A stretch of DNA of 15,048 nt from an uncultured Collinsella sp. (lineage in GTDB: Bacteria; Actinomycetota; Coriobacteriia; Coriobacteriales; Coriobacteriaceae), in assembly GCA_900548075.1 (NCBI GenBank), contig URJD01000025.1, positions 1-15,048 of the forward strand, in the 5' to 3' direction. Below the pieces are notes generated by a model that was not told the DNA's origin, searched no databases, and saw only the letters and a list, made by a program, of their open reading frames with translations. A program made the translations under genes and the position numbers. Numbering within the stretch: the first letter of the stretch is position 1; each line of letters opens with the position of its first letter. Positions 7,114 to 14,284 of this stretch are shown one piece after another.

Positions 7114-8004
7114 ATGACAAACCACCACGCTGAAGACGGCGATAAGAAAAGCATTCTGGATGCCCGCATTGAGCGAGCATATGCAAACGAATATGACGCC
7201 GCCTTTGCCGCCGCGACCATCAAGAATTACGCGTCGCTACCGCTCGCGACGATCTTGGCCGACCACCCTCAGCTGCTGAAGCGCTGCACAAAGATCATGG
7301 GCGACCCCGACATTCGCAAGCTGACAGACCCCTATGCCCCAAAACGCGACAACGATTCGTACGTTCTTACCGTAGGCTGCCTAGCCCATATGCTTACGGC
7401 GCTCGACACGAAACTCAAGCTCGAATGGGAACCCGACGAGCGTCATGAACTCGAAAGCAAGCGGAACACCCTGCGCACCGCACTGTTCCTTCCGTTGGAC
7501 GGCCTCAAGCGCTGCAACGTCGAGCTCAATACACAGGCGCGGCAAAAGCCCGGGACCACGGGGCAGAAAACTCCAAGACCCCATGCGGCCATCGTCGACC
7601 GCAACCGATATAACCGCATGACCGCGCACTTTCCTGCCGAGGGAGCAGCCATAAGGACGCTGATCGACCTGCTGTGCCTCCTGAGCATCAACGAGCTATT
7701 TGAGGGCTATCTCGCCCTTGTTCCCGCGACGGCACCCAAGTCGGTAGCAAAGATCATCGAGACCTGCAGACGCCAGTTTGAGCGCCATCGCAATGGCAGC
7801 GAGATGAACGCCAGCATCGCGCAGTACTACACGGCCCATTACAAAAAAGACGGATGTGCCCCTGTCGAGTATCAGCTGCGGCTCGCCTATACCACGCCCG
7901 TCGCAACGCTCCATCGCTTTGGAGCCCTTGGCGCTTGCGAGCCGCACGAACAGGCAGCCTGCCCCACAACCGAGCTCGATCTCAGGCTCGGACGAACCCT
8001 GTAG
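7114..8004 (+). CDS. Hypothetical protein, first gene of the ClpP/VirD4-like cluster
   Basis: A 296-aa protein that I do not recognise. It is charged and predicted mostly helical, without a signal peptide or clear membrane segment, so probably cytoplasmic. Visible features are a His/Asp/Lys-rich N-terminus (residues 1-12), an acidic-basic middle, a basic Pro/Gly-rich linker around residues 165-180 (ARQKPGTTGQKTPRP), and a more hydrophobic helix around 205-225 (IRTLIDLLCLLSINELFEGYLALV). ATG 7114 was chosen because GGAG lies five bases upstream; an upstream in-frame ATG at 6958 has no ribosome binding site and would translate the repetitive His-rich leader. It is followed after 62 bp by the ClpP-like gene and probably shares its transcript. 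It could be a regulator, adaptor or substrate of that pair. Confidence 0.8.
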   Translation: MTNHHAEDGDKKSILDARIERAYANEYDAAFAAATIKNYASLPLATILADHPQLLKRCTKIMGDPDIRKLTDPYAPKRDNDSYVLTVGCLAHMLTALDTKLKLEWEPDERHELESKRNTLRTALFLPLDGLKRCNVELNTQARQKPGTTGQKTPRPHAAIVDRNRYNRMTAHFPAEGAAIRTLIDLLCLLSINELFEGYLALVPATAPKSVAKIIETCRRQFERHRNGSEMNASIAQYYTAHYKKDGCAPVEYQLRLAYTTPVATLHRFGALGACEPHEQAACPTTELDLRLGRTL

Positions 8005-8066
8005 CCCGCCAGCCCCTCCGCGGCAACAATCCTATTCCACAACACAACCAACAGAAAGGAGTCCTC

Positions 8067-8684
8067 ATGGACACCAATCATTCCCCCATCATCAGCCCCC
8101 TCACCATGCGTGAATCCGCCCGAGGCATCACGCTCACCAGCATTTACGATGAGATGCTCGCCCGTCGCGAGCTCTCCGTCATGGGAAACATCGAAACCCC
8201 GATGGCCCACGACCTATGCCAGCAGATCCGCCTGCTCGATGCCACCGACCCCAGCCGCCCCATCACCATATTTGTCGCCAGCGCCGGCGGAAGCGTGCGA
8301 TCGGGTCTTGCGATCTATGACGCCATGCGCCTCGCATCGTGCCCCATCCGCACCGTCTGCCTGGAATTCGCCGCGTCCATGGGCGCCGTGATCTTTATGG
8401 GCGGCGACGATCGCCGTATGGCGCCCCATGCAGAGCTCATGATTCACGACCCGCTGATCCCCCAGGGGGCAGGCGGCTCGGCACTTGCGCTGCAGGAAAC
8501 CAGCCGGCGTCTCATGCAGACCCGCAAGACCCTCACGCAAATCCTCTCGGACCGCAGCGGCCTCACGCCCAAGCGCATCCAGTCCCTCACCGCAAAAGAC
8601 ACCTACCTTTCGGCCGAGCGCGCCGTCGAGCTCGGCTTTGCCCACGAAATCCTCTCGACCACCAAGGAGATCGCCCATGTCTAA
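8067..8684 (+). CDS. ClpP-like serine protease (stand-alone paralogue)
   Basis: A 205-aa protein of the ClpP/crotonase-fold protease family, the length of ordinary ClpP. The catalytic triad is intact: S104 in FAASMGAVIF, H127 in ELMIHDP and D178 in AKDTYLSAERAVELG, with spacings of 23 and 51 residues close to those of ClpP. ASAGGSVRSGLAIYDAM (71-87) corresponds to the SPGG-containing oxyanion segment of ClpP, with Ala in place of Pro. No clpX or other AAA+ Clp ATPase gene is adjacent. Start ATG 8067 follows AAAGGAG by five bases. It overlaps the VirD4-like ATPase gene by 8 nt, which suggests coupled translation and a shared task. It differs enough from housekeeping ClpP (GDDRRMAPHAEL instead of the GxRxxLPNSRV stretch) that I consider it an accessory paralogue, of the kind seen in mobile elements and phages. 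Confidence 0.87.
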   Translation: MDTNHSPIISPLTMRESARGITLTSIYDEMLARRELSVMGNIETPMAHDLCQQIRLLDATDPSRPITIFVASAGGSVRSGLAIYDAMRLASCPIRTVCLEFAASMGAVIFMGGDDRRMAPHAELMIHDPLIPQGAGGSALALQETSRRLMQTRKTLTQILSDRSGLTPKRIQSLTAKDTYLSAERAVELGFAHEILSTTKEIAHV

Positions 8685-9981
8685 CCTCGCCAGCCGCCTC
8701 GCCGCATCTGAGTCCGCATCGTCCACCATCCTCGCCAAGGATCGAACGCTTTCCTGCGACACCCGCCAAACGGGACTCAACAACAACGCACTTGTGATCG
8801 GCCCCTCGGGAGCCGGCAAGACCCGAAACGTCCTCAAGCCCAACCTGCTGCAAATGAACGCAAGCTACATCGTGCTCGACACCAAAGGCACGCTCTGTCG
8901 CGAAGTGGGACCCGTGCTGGCAGCCCACGGTTACCGCGTGCAATGTCTCAACTTCGCCGACCTCAACACCGTCCCGGCCCTTGCGCCCGGCATCGAGCGC
9001 TGCGGCTACAACCCCCTGAGGCACATTCGCCGCAAGGCGGACGGCAGGCCCAACCAGCAGGACATCCTCTCGGTGGCAAAGGCCATCTGCCCCATCGAGG
9101 ACAACAACCAGCCTTTTTGGGATCATGCGGCGGCAAACCTGCTGTCGTGTCTTATCGCCTACGTCACCGAACAGCTACCCGCCGACGAGCAGACGATCAG
9201 CTCGGTCATCAAGCTGATCGAGCACCTGCAGGACGGTGCCACAGGTCGATTGTTTGACGACCTGATCACGACCGACCCCCAAAGCTATGCCCTCTCGCTA
9301 TGGCGGCGCTACGCCATTACGCAAAATGCCGAGCGCATGCACGCGAGCATCGTCGGCATCCTTGCCGAAAAGGTCATGTGTCTGGGATTCGACGGTGCGG
9401 CACAGCTCTATCGTGAGTGCCATCAGGTGGACTTCGCTTCCATGGGACACACCCCCTGCGCCCTGTTTGTAACCGTGAGCGATATTGACCGCAATCTCGA
9501 TCCGCTGACCGGCCTCTTTATTTCGCAGGCGTTTATGGGCCTCATTCGTGAGGCCGATAGGCAGCCCGACGGCAGCCTGCCCGTGCCCGTGCGCTTTATG
9601 CTCGATGACTTCGCAAATCTGCAGATCCCCCAGATCGACAACGTGCTCTCGATTATCCGAAGCCGCAACATCTGGGCAACGCTGCTGCTGCAGTCGACCA
9701 ACCAGCTCGATGCGCTCTATGGCGAGGCACGCGCACGCTCCATCATGGGCAACTGCGACACGCATCTGGTGCTGGCGTTCCAGGATCCCGAGAGTGCCCG
9801 GGTGTTTTCCGACCGCGCCGACGCGCTGCCCAGCACGCTCATGGCGACGCCGGTTGATCGCTCGTGGCTCTTTGTACGCGGTCGCACTCCCGAACAGGTC
9901 GAGCGCTTTAGGCTCGAAGACCATCCGCTCTACGGGGAGCTGCCCGAGGCGCAGCGAGGCCATGCGGAGGCCGAGATCTAG
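8677..9981 (+). CDS. Soluble VirD4/TraG-like ATPase (type IV coupling protein family)
   Basis: A 434-aa P-loop ATPase of the VirD4/TraG/TraD family, closest in motifs to the CD1115 type of Gram-positive conjugative elements. Walker A is GPSGAGKT (42-49), preceded by LSCDTRQTGLNNNALVI as in that group. KPNLLQMNASYIVLDTKGTL matches the segment after it. Walker B is FMLDDFANLQIP (307-318, D310-D311), followed by the conserved IIRSRNIWATLLLQSTNQL and MGNCDTHLVLAF. Unlike a normal coupling protein it has no N-terminal membrane helices: only about 40 residues precede the P-loop. The C-terminus ends soon after the core. Start ATG 8677 has AAGGAG seven bases upstream. No relaxase, VirB4, VirB6 or pilus gene is in view. 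It could be a conjugation remnant, or a soluble ring motor working with the overlapping ClpP-like protease. Confidence 0.9.
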   Translation: MSNLASRLAASESASSTILAKDRTLSCDTRQTGLNNNALVIGPSGAGKTRNVLKPNLLQMNASYIVLDTKGTLCREVGPVLAAHGYRVQCLNFADLNTVPALAPGIERCGYNPLRHIRRKADGRPNQQDILSVAKAICPIEDNNQPFWDHAAANLLSCLIAYVTEQLPADEQTISSVIKLIEHLQDGATGRLFDDLITTDPQSYALSLWRRYAITQNAERMHASIVGILAEKVMCLGFDGAAQLYRECHQVDFASMGHTPCALFVTVSDIDRNLDPLTGLFISQAFMGLIREADRQPDGSLPVPVRFMLDDFANLQIPQIDNVLSIIRSRNIWATLLLQSTNQLDALYGEARARSIMGNCDTHLVLAFQDPESARVFSDRADALPSTLMATPVDRSWLFVRGRTPEQVERFRLEDHPLYGELPEAQRGHAEAEI

Positions 9982-10051
9982 GCGCAGGGTTCTCGCAGCG
10001 CGCGGCGCCCCAGCGATGTTCCACAAAGGCCGTGCGCCCCGGAACCACGGC

Positions 10052-10090
10052 AAAGCAAAGGGGCCCGCATCCCATAGGATACGGGCCCCT
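10052..10090 (-). terminator. Intrinsic terminator of pgi
   Basis: AGGGGCCCG (10059-10067) pairs perfectly with CGGGCCCCT (10082-10090); after one mismatch the stem continues with ATCC/GGAT around a 4-base loop. On the minus strand it is followed by TTTGCTTTG. It lies 32 bp after the pgi stop. The plus strand has no T-run after the stem, but the hairpin may also slow transcripts of the convergent VirD4-like gene, for which I see no other terminator. Confidence 0.8.
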
Positions 10091-10122
10091 GACTATAAGG
10101 CGCGATGTGTTAACAGCAGCGA

Positions 10123-11817
10123 CTACTTGCGATGCGCGCGATAGAACTCGATGAGCGCCTGGGTCGAAGCGTCCTGCTCGGCCTTGGCGGCGTCATCGTG
10201 GAAGGCCGGGGTGATCTGCTTGGCAAGCTGCTTGCCCAGCTCGACGCCCCACTGGTCGTAGGAGTCGATGCCCCAGACCGTGCCCTCGACAAACGTGATG
10301 TGCTCGTACAGGGCGATGAGCTCGCCGAGCGCGAACGGGGTCAACGTGTCGCCGAAGATCGAGGTCGTCGGACGGTTGCCCTCAAAGCAGCGGGCCGGGA
10401 CAATCTGCTCGGGCGTGCCCTCGGCGCGCACCTCATCGGCCGTCTTACCAAAGGCGAGCGCCTTGGTCTGGGCCAGGAAGTTGCCCAGGAACAACTCGTG
10501 GACATCCTGGCCGCTGTCGGTTGCGGGGTTGGCGGTGTTGGCGAAGGCGATAAAGTCGGCCGGGACCACCACGGTACCCTGGTGCAGCAGCTGGTAGAAG
10601 GCGTGCTGACCGTTGGTGCCGGGCTCGCCCCAGAAGATCTCACCGGTGTCGGAGGTCACGGCGCTGCCGTCCCAGCGGACATGCTTGCCGTTGGACTCCA
10701 TGGTGAGCTGCTGCAGGTAGGCCGGGAAACGATGCAGGTACTGGCAGTACGGCAGCACGGCGTGGCTCTTGGAGCCGAAGAAGTTGACGTACCAGACGTT
10801 GAGCAGGCCCATCAGCGCGACGGCATTGTTCTCGAGCGGCGTGTTGCAGAAGTACTCGTCGATGGCGTGGAAGCCCTCGAGGAACTGCTGGAAGCGCTCG
10901 GGACCGAGCACGACGATCAGCGACAGGCCCACGGCGGAGTCGACAGAATAGCGGCCGCCGACCCAGTTCCAGAAGCCGAAGGCGTTGGCGGGGTCGATAC
11001 CGAAGGCCTCAACCTTCTCGAGTGCGGTGGAGACGGCGACGAAGTGCTTTGCCACGGCCTCGGCGTTCTGCTCATCGGAGCCGTCGATGGCGCCCTGAGC
11101 CTTGAGCTGCTCGAGCATCCAGGTCTTGACCTCGCGGGCGTTGGTGAGGGTCTCGAGCGTAGTGAAGGTCTTGGAGACGATGATCACGAGCGTGGTCTCG
11201 GGATCGAGGCCCTTGAGCTTCTCTGCCTGATCGTTGGGGTCGATGTTGGAGATGTAGCGGCAGTCGATACCGGCGTCGGCGTAGGGACGCAGGGCCTCGT
11301 AGGCCATGACCGGGCCCAGATCGGAGCCACCGATGCCGATGGACACCAGGTGCTCGATCTTCTTACCGGTTACGCCCTTCCACTCACCGGAGCGCACGCG
11401 CTCGGCGAAGGCGTACATGCGGTCGAGGACCTCGTGCACGTCGGCGACGACGTTCTGGCCGTCGACGATGATCTGGCCCTTCTCGCTTGCCGGGCGGCGC
11501 AGCGCGGTGTGCAGGACGGCGCGGTCCTCGGTGGTGTTGATGTGCTCGCCGGAGAACATGGCGTCGCGGCGCTCCTCGAGCTTCACCTCGCGGGCAAGAT
11601 CGCACAGCAGCTTGACGGTCTCATCGGTCACCAGGTTCTTCGACAGATCGAAGTGCAGGTCACCGGCGTCAAAGCTCAGCTTGTTCACGCGCTCGGGATC
11701 GGCAGCGAACCAGGCCTTGAGGTCGATACCATCGGCCTCGAGCTTCTCCTGATGAGCCTCGAGTGCCTTCCAAGCGGCAGTCGACGTAGCATCGATAGGT
11801 GCGGCAACAGTTGCCAT
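10123..11817 (-). CDS. pgi: Glucose-6-phosphate isomerase
   Basis: A 564-aa cytoplasmic enzyme that interconverts glucose 6-phosphate and fructose 6-phosphate in glycolysis and gluconeogenesis. Length fits the long (E. coli/eukaryote-type) PGI family. Both PGI signatures are present: NWVGGRYSVDSAVGLSLI (284-301) and GIDSYDQWGVELGK (516-529). Catalytic residues expected from the family are visible: E374 in TMESNGK, H405 in GTNGQHAF and K529 in the second signature. The phosphate-binding SIGIGGSDLGP (159-169) and SKTFTTLET (215-223) are intact. ATG 11817 was chosen because GAGGAGG lies five bases upstream; a start at 11844 would add residues encoded across that site. It appears monocistronic, with its own terminator. 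A hairpin lies in its leader. Nothing looks damaged. Confidence 0.98.
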   Translation of the reverse strand: MATVAAPIDATSTAAWKALEAHQEKLEADGIDLKAWFAADPERVNKLSFDAGDLHFDLSKNLVTDETVKLLCDLAREVKLEERRDAMFSGEHINTTEDRAVLHTALRRPASEKGQIIVDGQNVVADVHEVLDRMYAFAERVRSGEWKGVTGKKIEHLVSIGIGGSDLGPVMAYEALRPYADAGIDCRYISNIDPNDQAEKLKGLDPETTLVIIVSKTFTTLETLTNAREVKTWMLEQLKAQGAIDGSDEQNAEAVAKHFVAVSTALEKVEAFGIDPANAFGFWNWVGGRYSVDSAVGLSLIVVLGPERFQQFLEGFHAIDEYFCNTPLENNAVALMGLLNVWYVNFFGSKSHAVLPYCQYLHRFPAYLQQLTMESNGKHVRWDGSAVTSDTGEIFWGEPGTNGQHAFYQLLHQGTVVVPADFIAFANTANPATDSGQDVHELFLGNFLAQTKALAFGKTADEVRAEGTPEQIVPARCFEGNRPTTSIFGDTLTPFALGELIALYEHITFVEGTVWGIDSYDQWGVELGKQLAKQITPAFHDDAAKAEQDASTQALIEFYRAHRK

Positions 11818-11835
11818 AGAGTCCTCCTCAGCATA

Positions 11836-11859
11836 CGGGCGCACGCCTCCATGCGCCCG
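11836..11859 (-). promoter_or_regulatory. Hairpin in the pgi leader
   Basis: CGGGCGCA and TGCGCCCG form a perfect 8-bp stem with an 8-base loop in the pgi leader, ending a few bases before the GAGGAGG ribosome binding site. No T-run follows, so it is not a terminator; it may stabilise the mRNA or tune translation. Confidence 0.4.
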
Positions 11860-11876
11860 GTCATTCAGATGCCACT

Positions 11877-11882
11877 ATTCTA
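11877..11882 (-). promoter_or_regulatory. Possible -10 box of pgi
   Basis: The minus strand reads TAGAAT here, five of six matches to TATAAT, about 60 bp before the pgi start. No good -35 box is found at 16-18 bp, so the assignment is tentative. Confidence 0.25.
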
Positions 11883-11942
11883 GCGCAGGTCAAGACTATA
11901 ATCAGCGAGCGTTGCGAATCGGCCCCCAAACGGCGACCGACC

Positions 11943-12005
11943 AAAAAGGGACAGGTTTATTTTGGCAGGTCAAACGCTTTACCAACCAAAATTAACCTGT
12001 CCCTT
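11943..12005. repeat. Long inverted repeat, REP-like and terminator-like
   Basis: The left arm AAGGGACAGGTTTATTTTGG (11946-11965) pairs with 11986-12005 along 20 bases with one mismatch, around a 20-base loop. A third, related copy is at 12674-12696. On the minus strand the hairpin comes 12 bp after the stop of the alcohol-dehydrogenase-like gene and ends in TTTTT, so it can act as its intrinsic terminator. The stem length, large loop and presence of a third copy argue for a dispersed palindromic element that also terminates. Confidence 0.7.
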
Positions 12006-12016
12006 CCTGGCAGGTA

Positions 12017-12592
12017 CTACACCGCAGAGCACACGCTGCCGAGCAGTTCGCGCAAGGGAGACCCGATACCCTCCAGCAGTTCGGGCGCGATGATGGCAAA
12101 AACGGGAACCTCGCCGGCTCCCACGACGGCAGGCACCTTGCCCTCCGAAACAATACATCCATAAGGGACAAAGCCGTCTTCGCCGGCATCGAGCGCCGCC
12201 ATGCGACGCGCGAGTTCGCGCGCAAAGCCGGCAGTATCGGCATCGCCAATCGCCAAGACAAAGTCCACACCTTCGTCGGTCGCCAGGGCTACGGCCTCAT
12301 CGACCAAATCGTCTCCCCCATCGCCCCCGACCAAGCCGCAGCGAAAAAGCACGCGTTCGAGCAGAGCTCGATCAAGCGAGCCGAGCGCCGCCGAGACGAG
12401 CTCATCGTGCGTATGTTTGTCACCGCCCAACACGACCAGCGCCTTGGTGCCACCGTAGTGAGCGACCAATCGTCCGCACCAGCGAGCCACGTCTCCATCC
12501 GCAACAAGGCGCGTCGGCATACCAAACCCATAATTGACCATCTTTTCCACAACCCTTCCGTGCGTATAGGCGGTATCAATCGTTAGGCTCAT
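12017..12592 (-). CDS. Protein resembling the N-terminal half of iron-containing alcohol dehydrogenase
   Basis: A 191-aa protein whose residues 18-171 follow the N-terminal, nucleotide-binding domain of YqhD/BdhA-type iron-dependent alcohol dehydrogenases: VNYGFGMPTRLVADGDV, then LVAHYGGTKALVVLGGDK, and VDFVLAIGDADT where the family has the NAD(P)-binding GGGS. That motif is changed to GDAD. The family's C-terminal helical domain with the metal-binding Asp/His residues, about 200 further residues, is absent, and no remnant is seen downstream; the gene stops just before the inverted repeat. It is therefore either a degenerate gene or a domain reused without dehydrogenase activity. The reading frame itself is intact. 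The ATG at 12592 has no obvious ribosome binding site; ATG 12541, preceded by GGAAAAG and fitting the usual family N-terminus, is a good alternative. No operon partner. Confidence 0.65.
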   Translation of the reverse strand: MSLTIDTAYTHGRVVEKMVNYGFGMPTRLVADGDVARWCGRLVAHYGGTKALVVLGGDKHTHDELVSAALGSLDRALLERVLFRCGLVGGDGGDDLVDEAVALATDEGVDFVLAIGDADTAGFARELARRMAALDAGEDGFVPYGCIVSEGKVPAVVGAGEVPVFAIIAPELLEGIGSPLRELLGSVCSAV

Positions 12593-12673
12593 GCTACGAA
12601 GCGAGGTTTTCCGAGCTGTTTCGCACTCTTTAGAGCTGCGTTAAAACCCGATCCAACCGCACGACCATACCTA

Positions 12674-12696
12674 CCAAAACAAACCAGTCCCTTTTT
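12674..12696 (-). repeat. Third copy of the REP-like arm
   Basis: The reverse complement of this stretch matches 11943-11965 at 21 of 23 positions. It lies in the same orientation as the right arm at 11986-12005, so the alcohol-dehydrogenase-like gene is bracketed by direct copies. Its T-rich end runs into the promoter region of the polymerase gene. Confidence 0.65.
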
Positions 12697-12704
12697 GACA
12701 GGTT

Positions 12705-12733
12705 TTGACGACGTCCGGACGAGCGGGTATTAT
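12705..12733 (+). promoter_or_regulatory. Promoter of the Y-family polymerase operon
   Basis: TTGACG (12705-12710) and TATTAT (12728-12733) each match five of six consensus bases and are separated by exactly 17 bases. The predicted transcription start is near 12740, within the first LexA-like box. A second TTGACA lies 10 bp further upstream (12695-12700), too far to pair with this -10. Confidence 0.75.
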
Positions 12734-12747
12734 CGAACAGGTATTCG
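12734..12747. promoter_or_regulatory. LexA (SOS) box 1
   Basis: CGAACAGGTATTCG matches the Gram-positive LexA consensus CGAAC-N4-GTTCG at all but one of the ten fixed positions and extends to an outer TCGAA/TTCGA palindrome. It directly abuts the -10 box and overlaps the predicted transcription start, where a repressor would block polymerase. Confidence 0.75.
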
Positions 12748-12750
12748 ATA

Positions 12751-12764
12751 AGAACATGTGTTTG
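12751..12764. promoter_or_regulatory. LexA (SOS) box 2
   Basis: AGAACATGTGTTTG matches the Bacillus-type consensus CGAACRNRYGTTYG at 13 of 14 positions. Its centre is 17 bp from that of box 1, and it ends just before the AAAGGA ribosome binding site. Two tandem boxes suggest tight repression. Confidence 0.6.
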
Positions 12765-12778
12765 ATGAAAGGACACGG

Positions 12779-14284
12779 ATGGCGCACGAGCAGCACACCT
12801 ATATCTGCATCGACCTCAAGACGTTTTATGCCAGCGTCGAGTGCGTCGACCGTGGGCTCGATCCGCTCACCACCAACCTGGTCGTTGCCGACGAATCGCG
12901 CGGGCGCACGACCATCTGCCTCGCCATCACGCAGGCCATGAAGGACTTAGGGATTCACAATCGCTGCCGCCTATTCGAGATTCCCGATGGCATCGACTAC
13001 ATCACGGCCGTACCGCGCATGCAGCACTATATGGAGGTGTCGGCGCAAATCTACGGCATCTATCTGGAATACGTAAGTCCGCAAGACATTCACGTCTATT
13101 CAATCGATGAATGCTTTATCGACGTGACGCCCTATCTGGACCTCTATCACACAGATGCGGAAGGGTTCGCCTGCACGCTGCGCGACGAGGTCCTCGCGCG
13201 CACCGGCATCACGGCGACGGTCGGCATCGGCCCCAACCTATTCCAGGCCAAGGTAGCGCTCGACATTACCGCCAAGCACGTACCCAGCCGCATCGGCATA
13301 CTCGACGACGAGACCTTTCGCAAGGAGATCTGGCCCCATCGTCCCATCACCGATATCTGGGGCATCGGTCCCGGCGTGGCAGCCCGCCTCGAGAAATACG
13401 GCGTCTACGATCTGATGGGCGTCGCGGCGCTCGACGAAAACCTGCTTTACGACGAGCTCGGCGTCAATGCCGAATATCTCATCGACCATGCCTTCGGGCG
13501 CGAGCCGACAACCATCGCCGATATCCAAGCCTATCGCCCGCAAGCAACTTCGACCACCACAGGACAGGTGCTCTCGAAGGGTTATGCCTACGAACAGGCC
13601 TATACCGTCTTGCGCGAGATGGTCGACAACGCCGTTTTAGACTTGGTCGATAAGCACGTGGTCTGCGACAGCATCTCGCTCTTTGTGGGCTACGCGAGCG
13701 AACGCGCCGACATACGCCGCCTCGACGCCAGCGGTACAGCGCAGTATGTGGACGGATGCGGGCACCTGCGCTCGAGCACATCGAGTATCGAACCCACCGC
13801 AACCGCCGGCCCCGAGCTCGCGCCCCGTGCGCCCAAGCCCGTCCAGCGCGATGACGAACGGCGTCGCCTGGTGCGCGAAGCGCAGGCAATCGATGGCATC
13901 TTTGTGGGAGAGCATGGCGGCAAACCGCGCGGTGGCTATGCCGCACTCTTTGCGCACTCTAACGCCTCGCGAAAGCTGAGCGAGCGTACCAATTCGTTTA
14001 AGAAGATCATGGGCTATTTCGATGAGCTCTGGGCGCAGACTGTCGATCCCAAACGACCGGTCAAGCGCATCAACCTGGGATTTGGCAACCTCATGCCCGA
14101 GGAATTTGCCACCATCGATCTATTCAGCGATATCGAGGCCGATGAGCGCGAGCGCGACCTGGCGCGCACCGTCCTGGCCGTGAAAGGCAAGTACGGCAAG
14201 AACGCGCTCGTCAAGGGATTAAGCTTTACCGCCGGCGCCACCGCGCGCGAACGCAACGAACAAGTTGGAGGACACCGTGCCTAA
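12779..14284 (+). CDS. Y-family DNA polymerase (UmuC/DinB/UvrX-like)
   Basis: A 501-aa translesion polymerase of the UmuC/ImpB group. Catalytic residues are in place: D11 in ICIDLKTFYASVE (palm start, with the steric-gate aromatic in FYASVE) and D110-E111 in YSIDECFID. The helix-hairpin-helix region appears as DIWGIGPGVAARLEKYGV near residue 197. The little-finger domain follows TTTGQVLSKGYAYEQA, and the C-terminal KGKYGKNALVKGL...GATARERNEQVGGHRA is the tail typical of Firmicutes-like UvrX homologues that pair with YolD. An extra stretch of roughly 80 residues, rich in Pro, Ala, Arg and Ser, interrupts the little finger at about residues 310-395. ATG 12779 has AAAGGA five bases upstream; a GTG at 12758 would lie inside LexA box 2. 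Expression is probably SOS-induced. It overlaps the yolD-like gene by 8 nt. Confidence 0.95.
   Translation: MAHEQHTYICIDLKTFYASVECVDRGLDPLTTNLVVADESRGRTTICLAITQAMKDLGIHNRCRLFEIPDGIDYITAVPRMQHYMEVSAQIYGIYLEYVSPQDIHVYSIDECFIDVTPYLDLYHTDAEGFACTLRDEVLARTGITATVGIGPNLFQAKVALDITAKHVPSRIGILDDETFRKEIWPHRPITDIWGIGPGVAARLEKYGVYDLMGVAALDENLLYDELGVNAEYLIDHAFGREPTTIADIQAYRPQATSTTTGQVLSKGYAYEQAYTVLREMVDNAVLDLVDKHVVCDSISLFVGYASERADIRRLDASGTAQYVDGCGHLRSSTSSIEPTATAGPELAPRAPKPVQRDDERRRLVREAQAIDGIFVGEHGGKPRGGYAALFAHSNASRKLSERTNSFKKIMGYFDELWAQTVDPKRPVKRINLGFGNLMPEEFATIDLFSDIEADERERDLARTVLAVKGKYGKNALVKGLSFTAGATARERNEQVGGHRA

Noticed and set aside
8067..9981. Complete conjugative or integrative element
   Set aside because: Only a VirD4-like gene is recognisable; there is no integrase, relaxase, VirB4 or attachment-site repeat, and metabolic or housekeeping-type genes lie on both sides.
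10132..11883. Long plus-strand open frame of 583 codons opposite pgi
   Set aside because: It mirrors the conserved glucose-6-phosphate isomerase gene; composition is Gly/Leu/Val-biased, typical of antisense frames in GC-rich genes, with no family motif.
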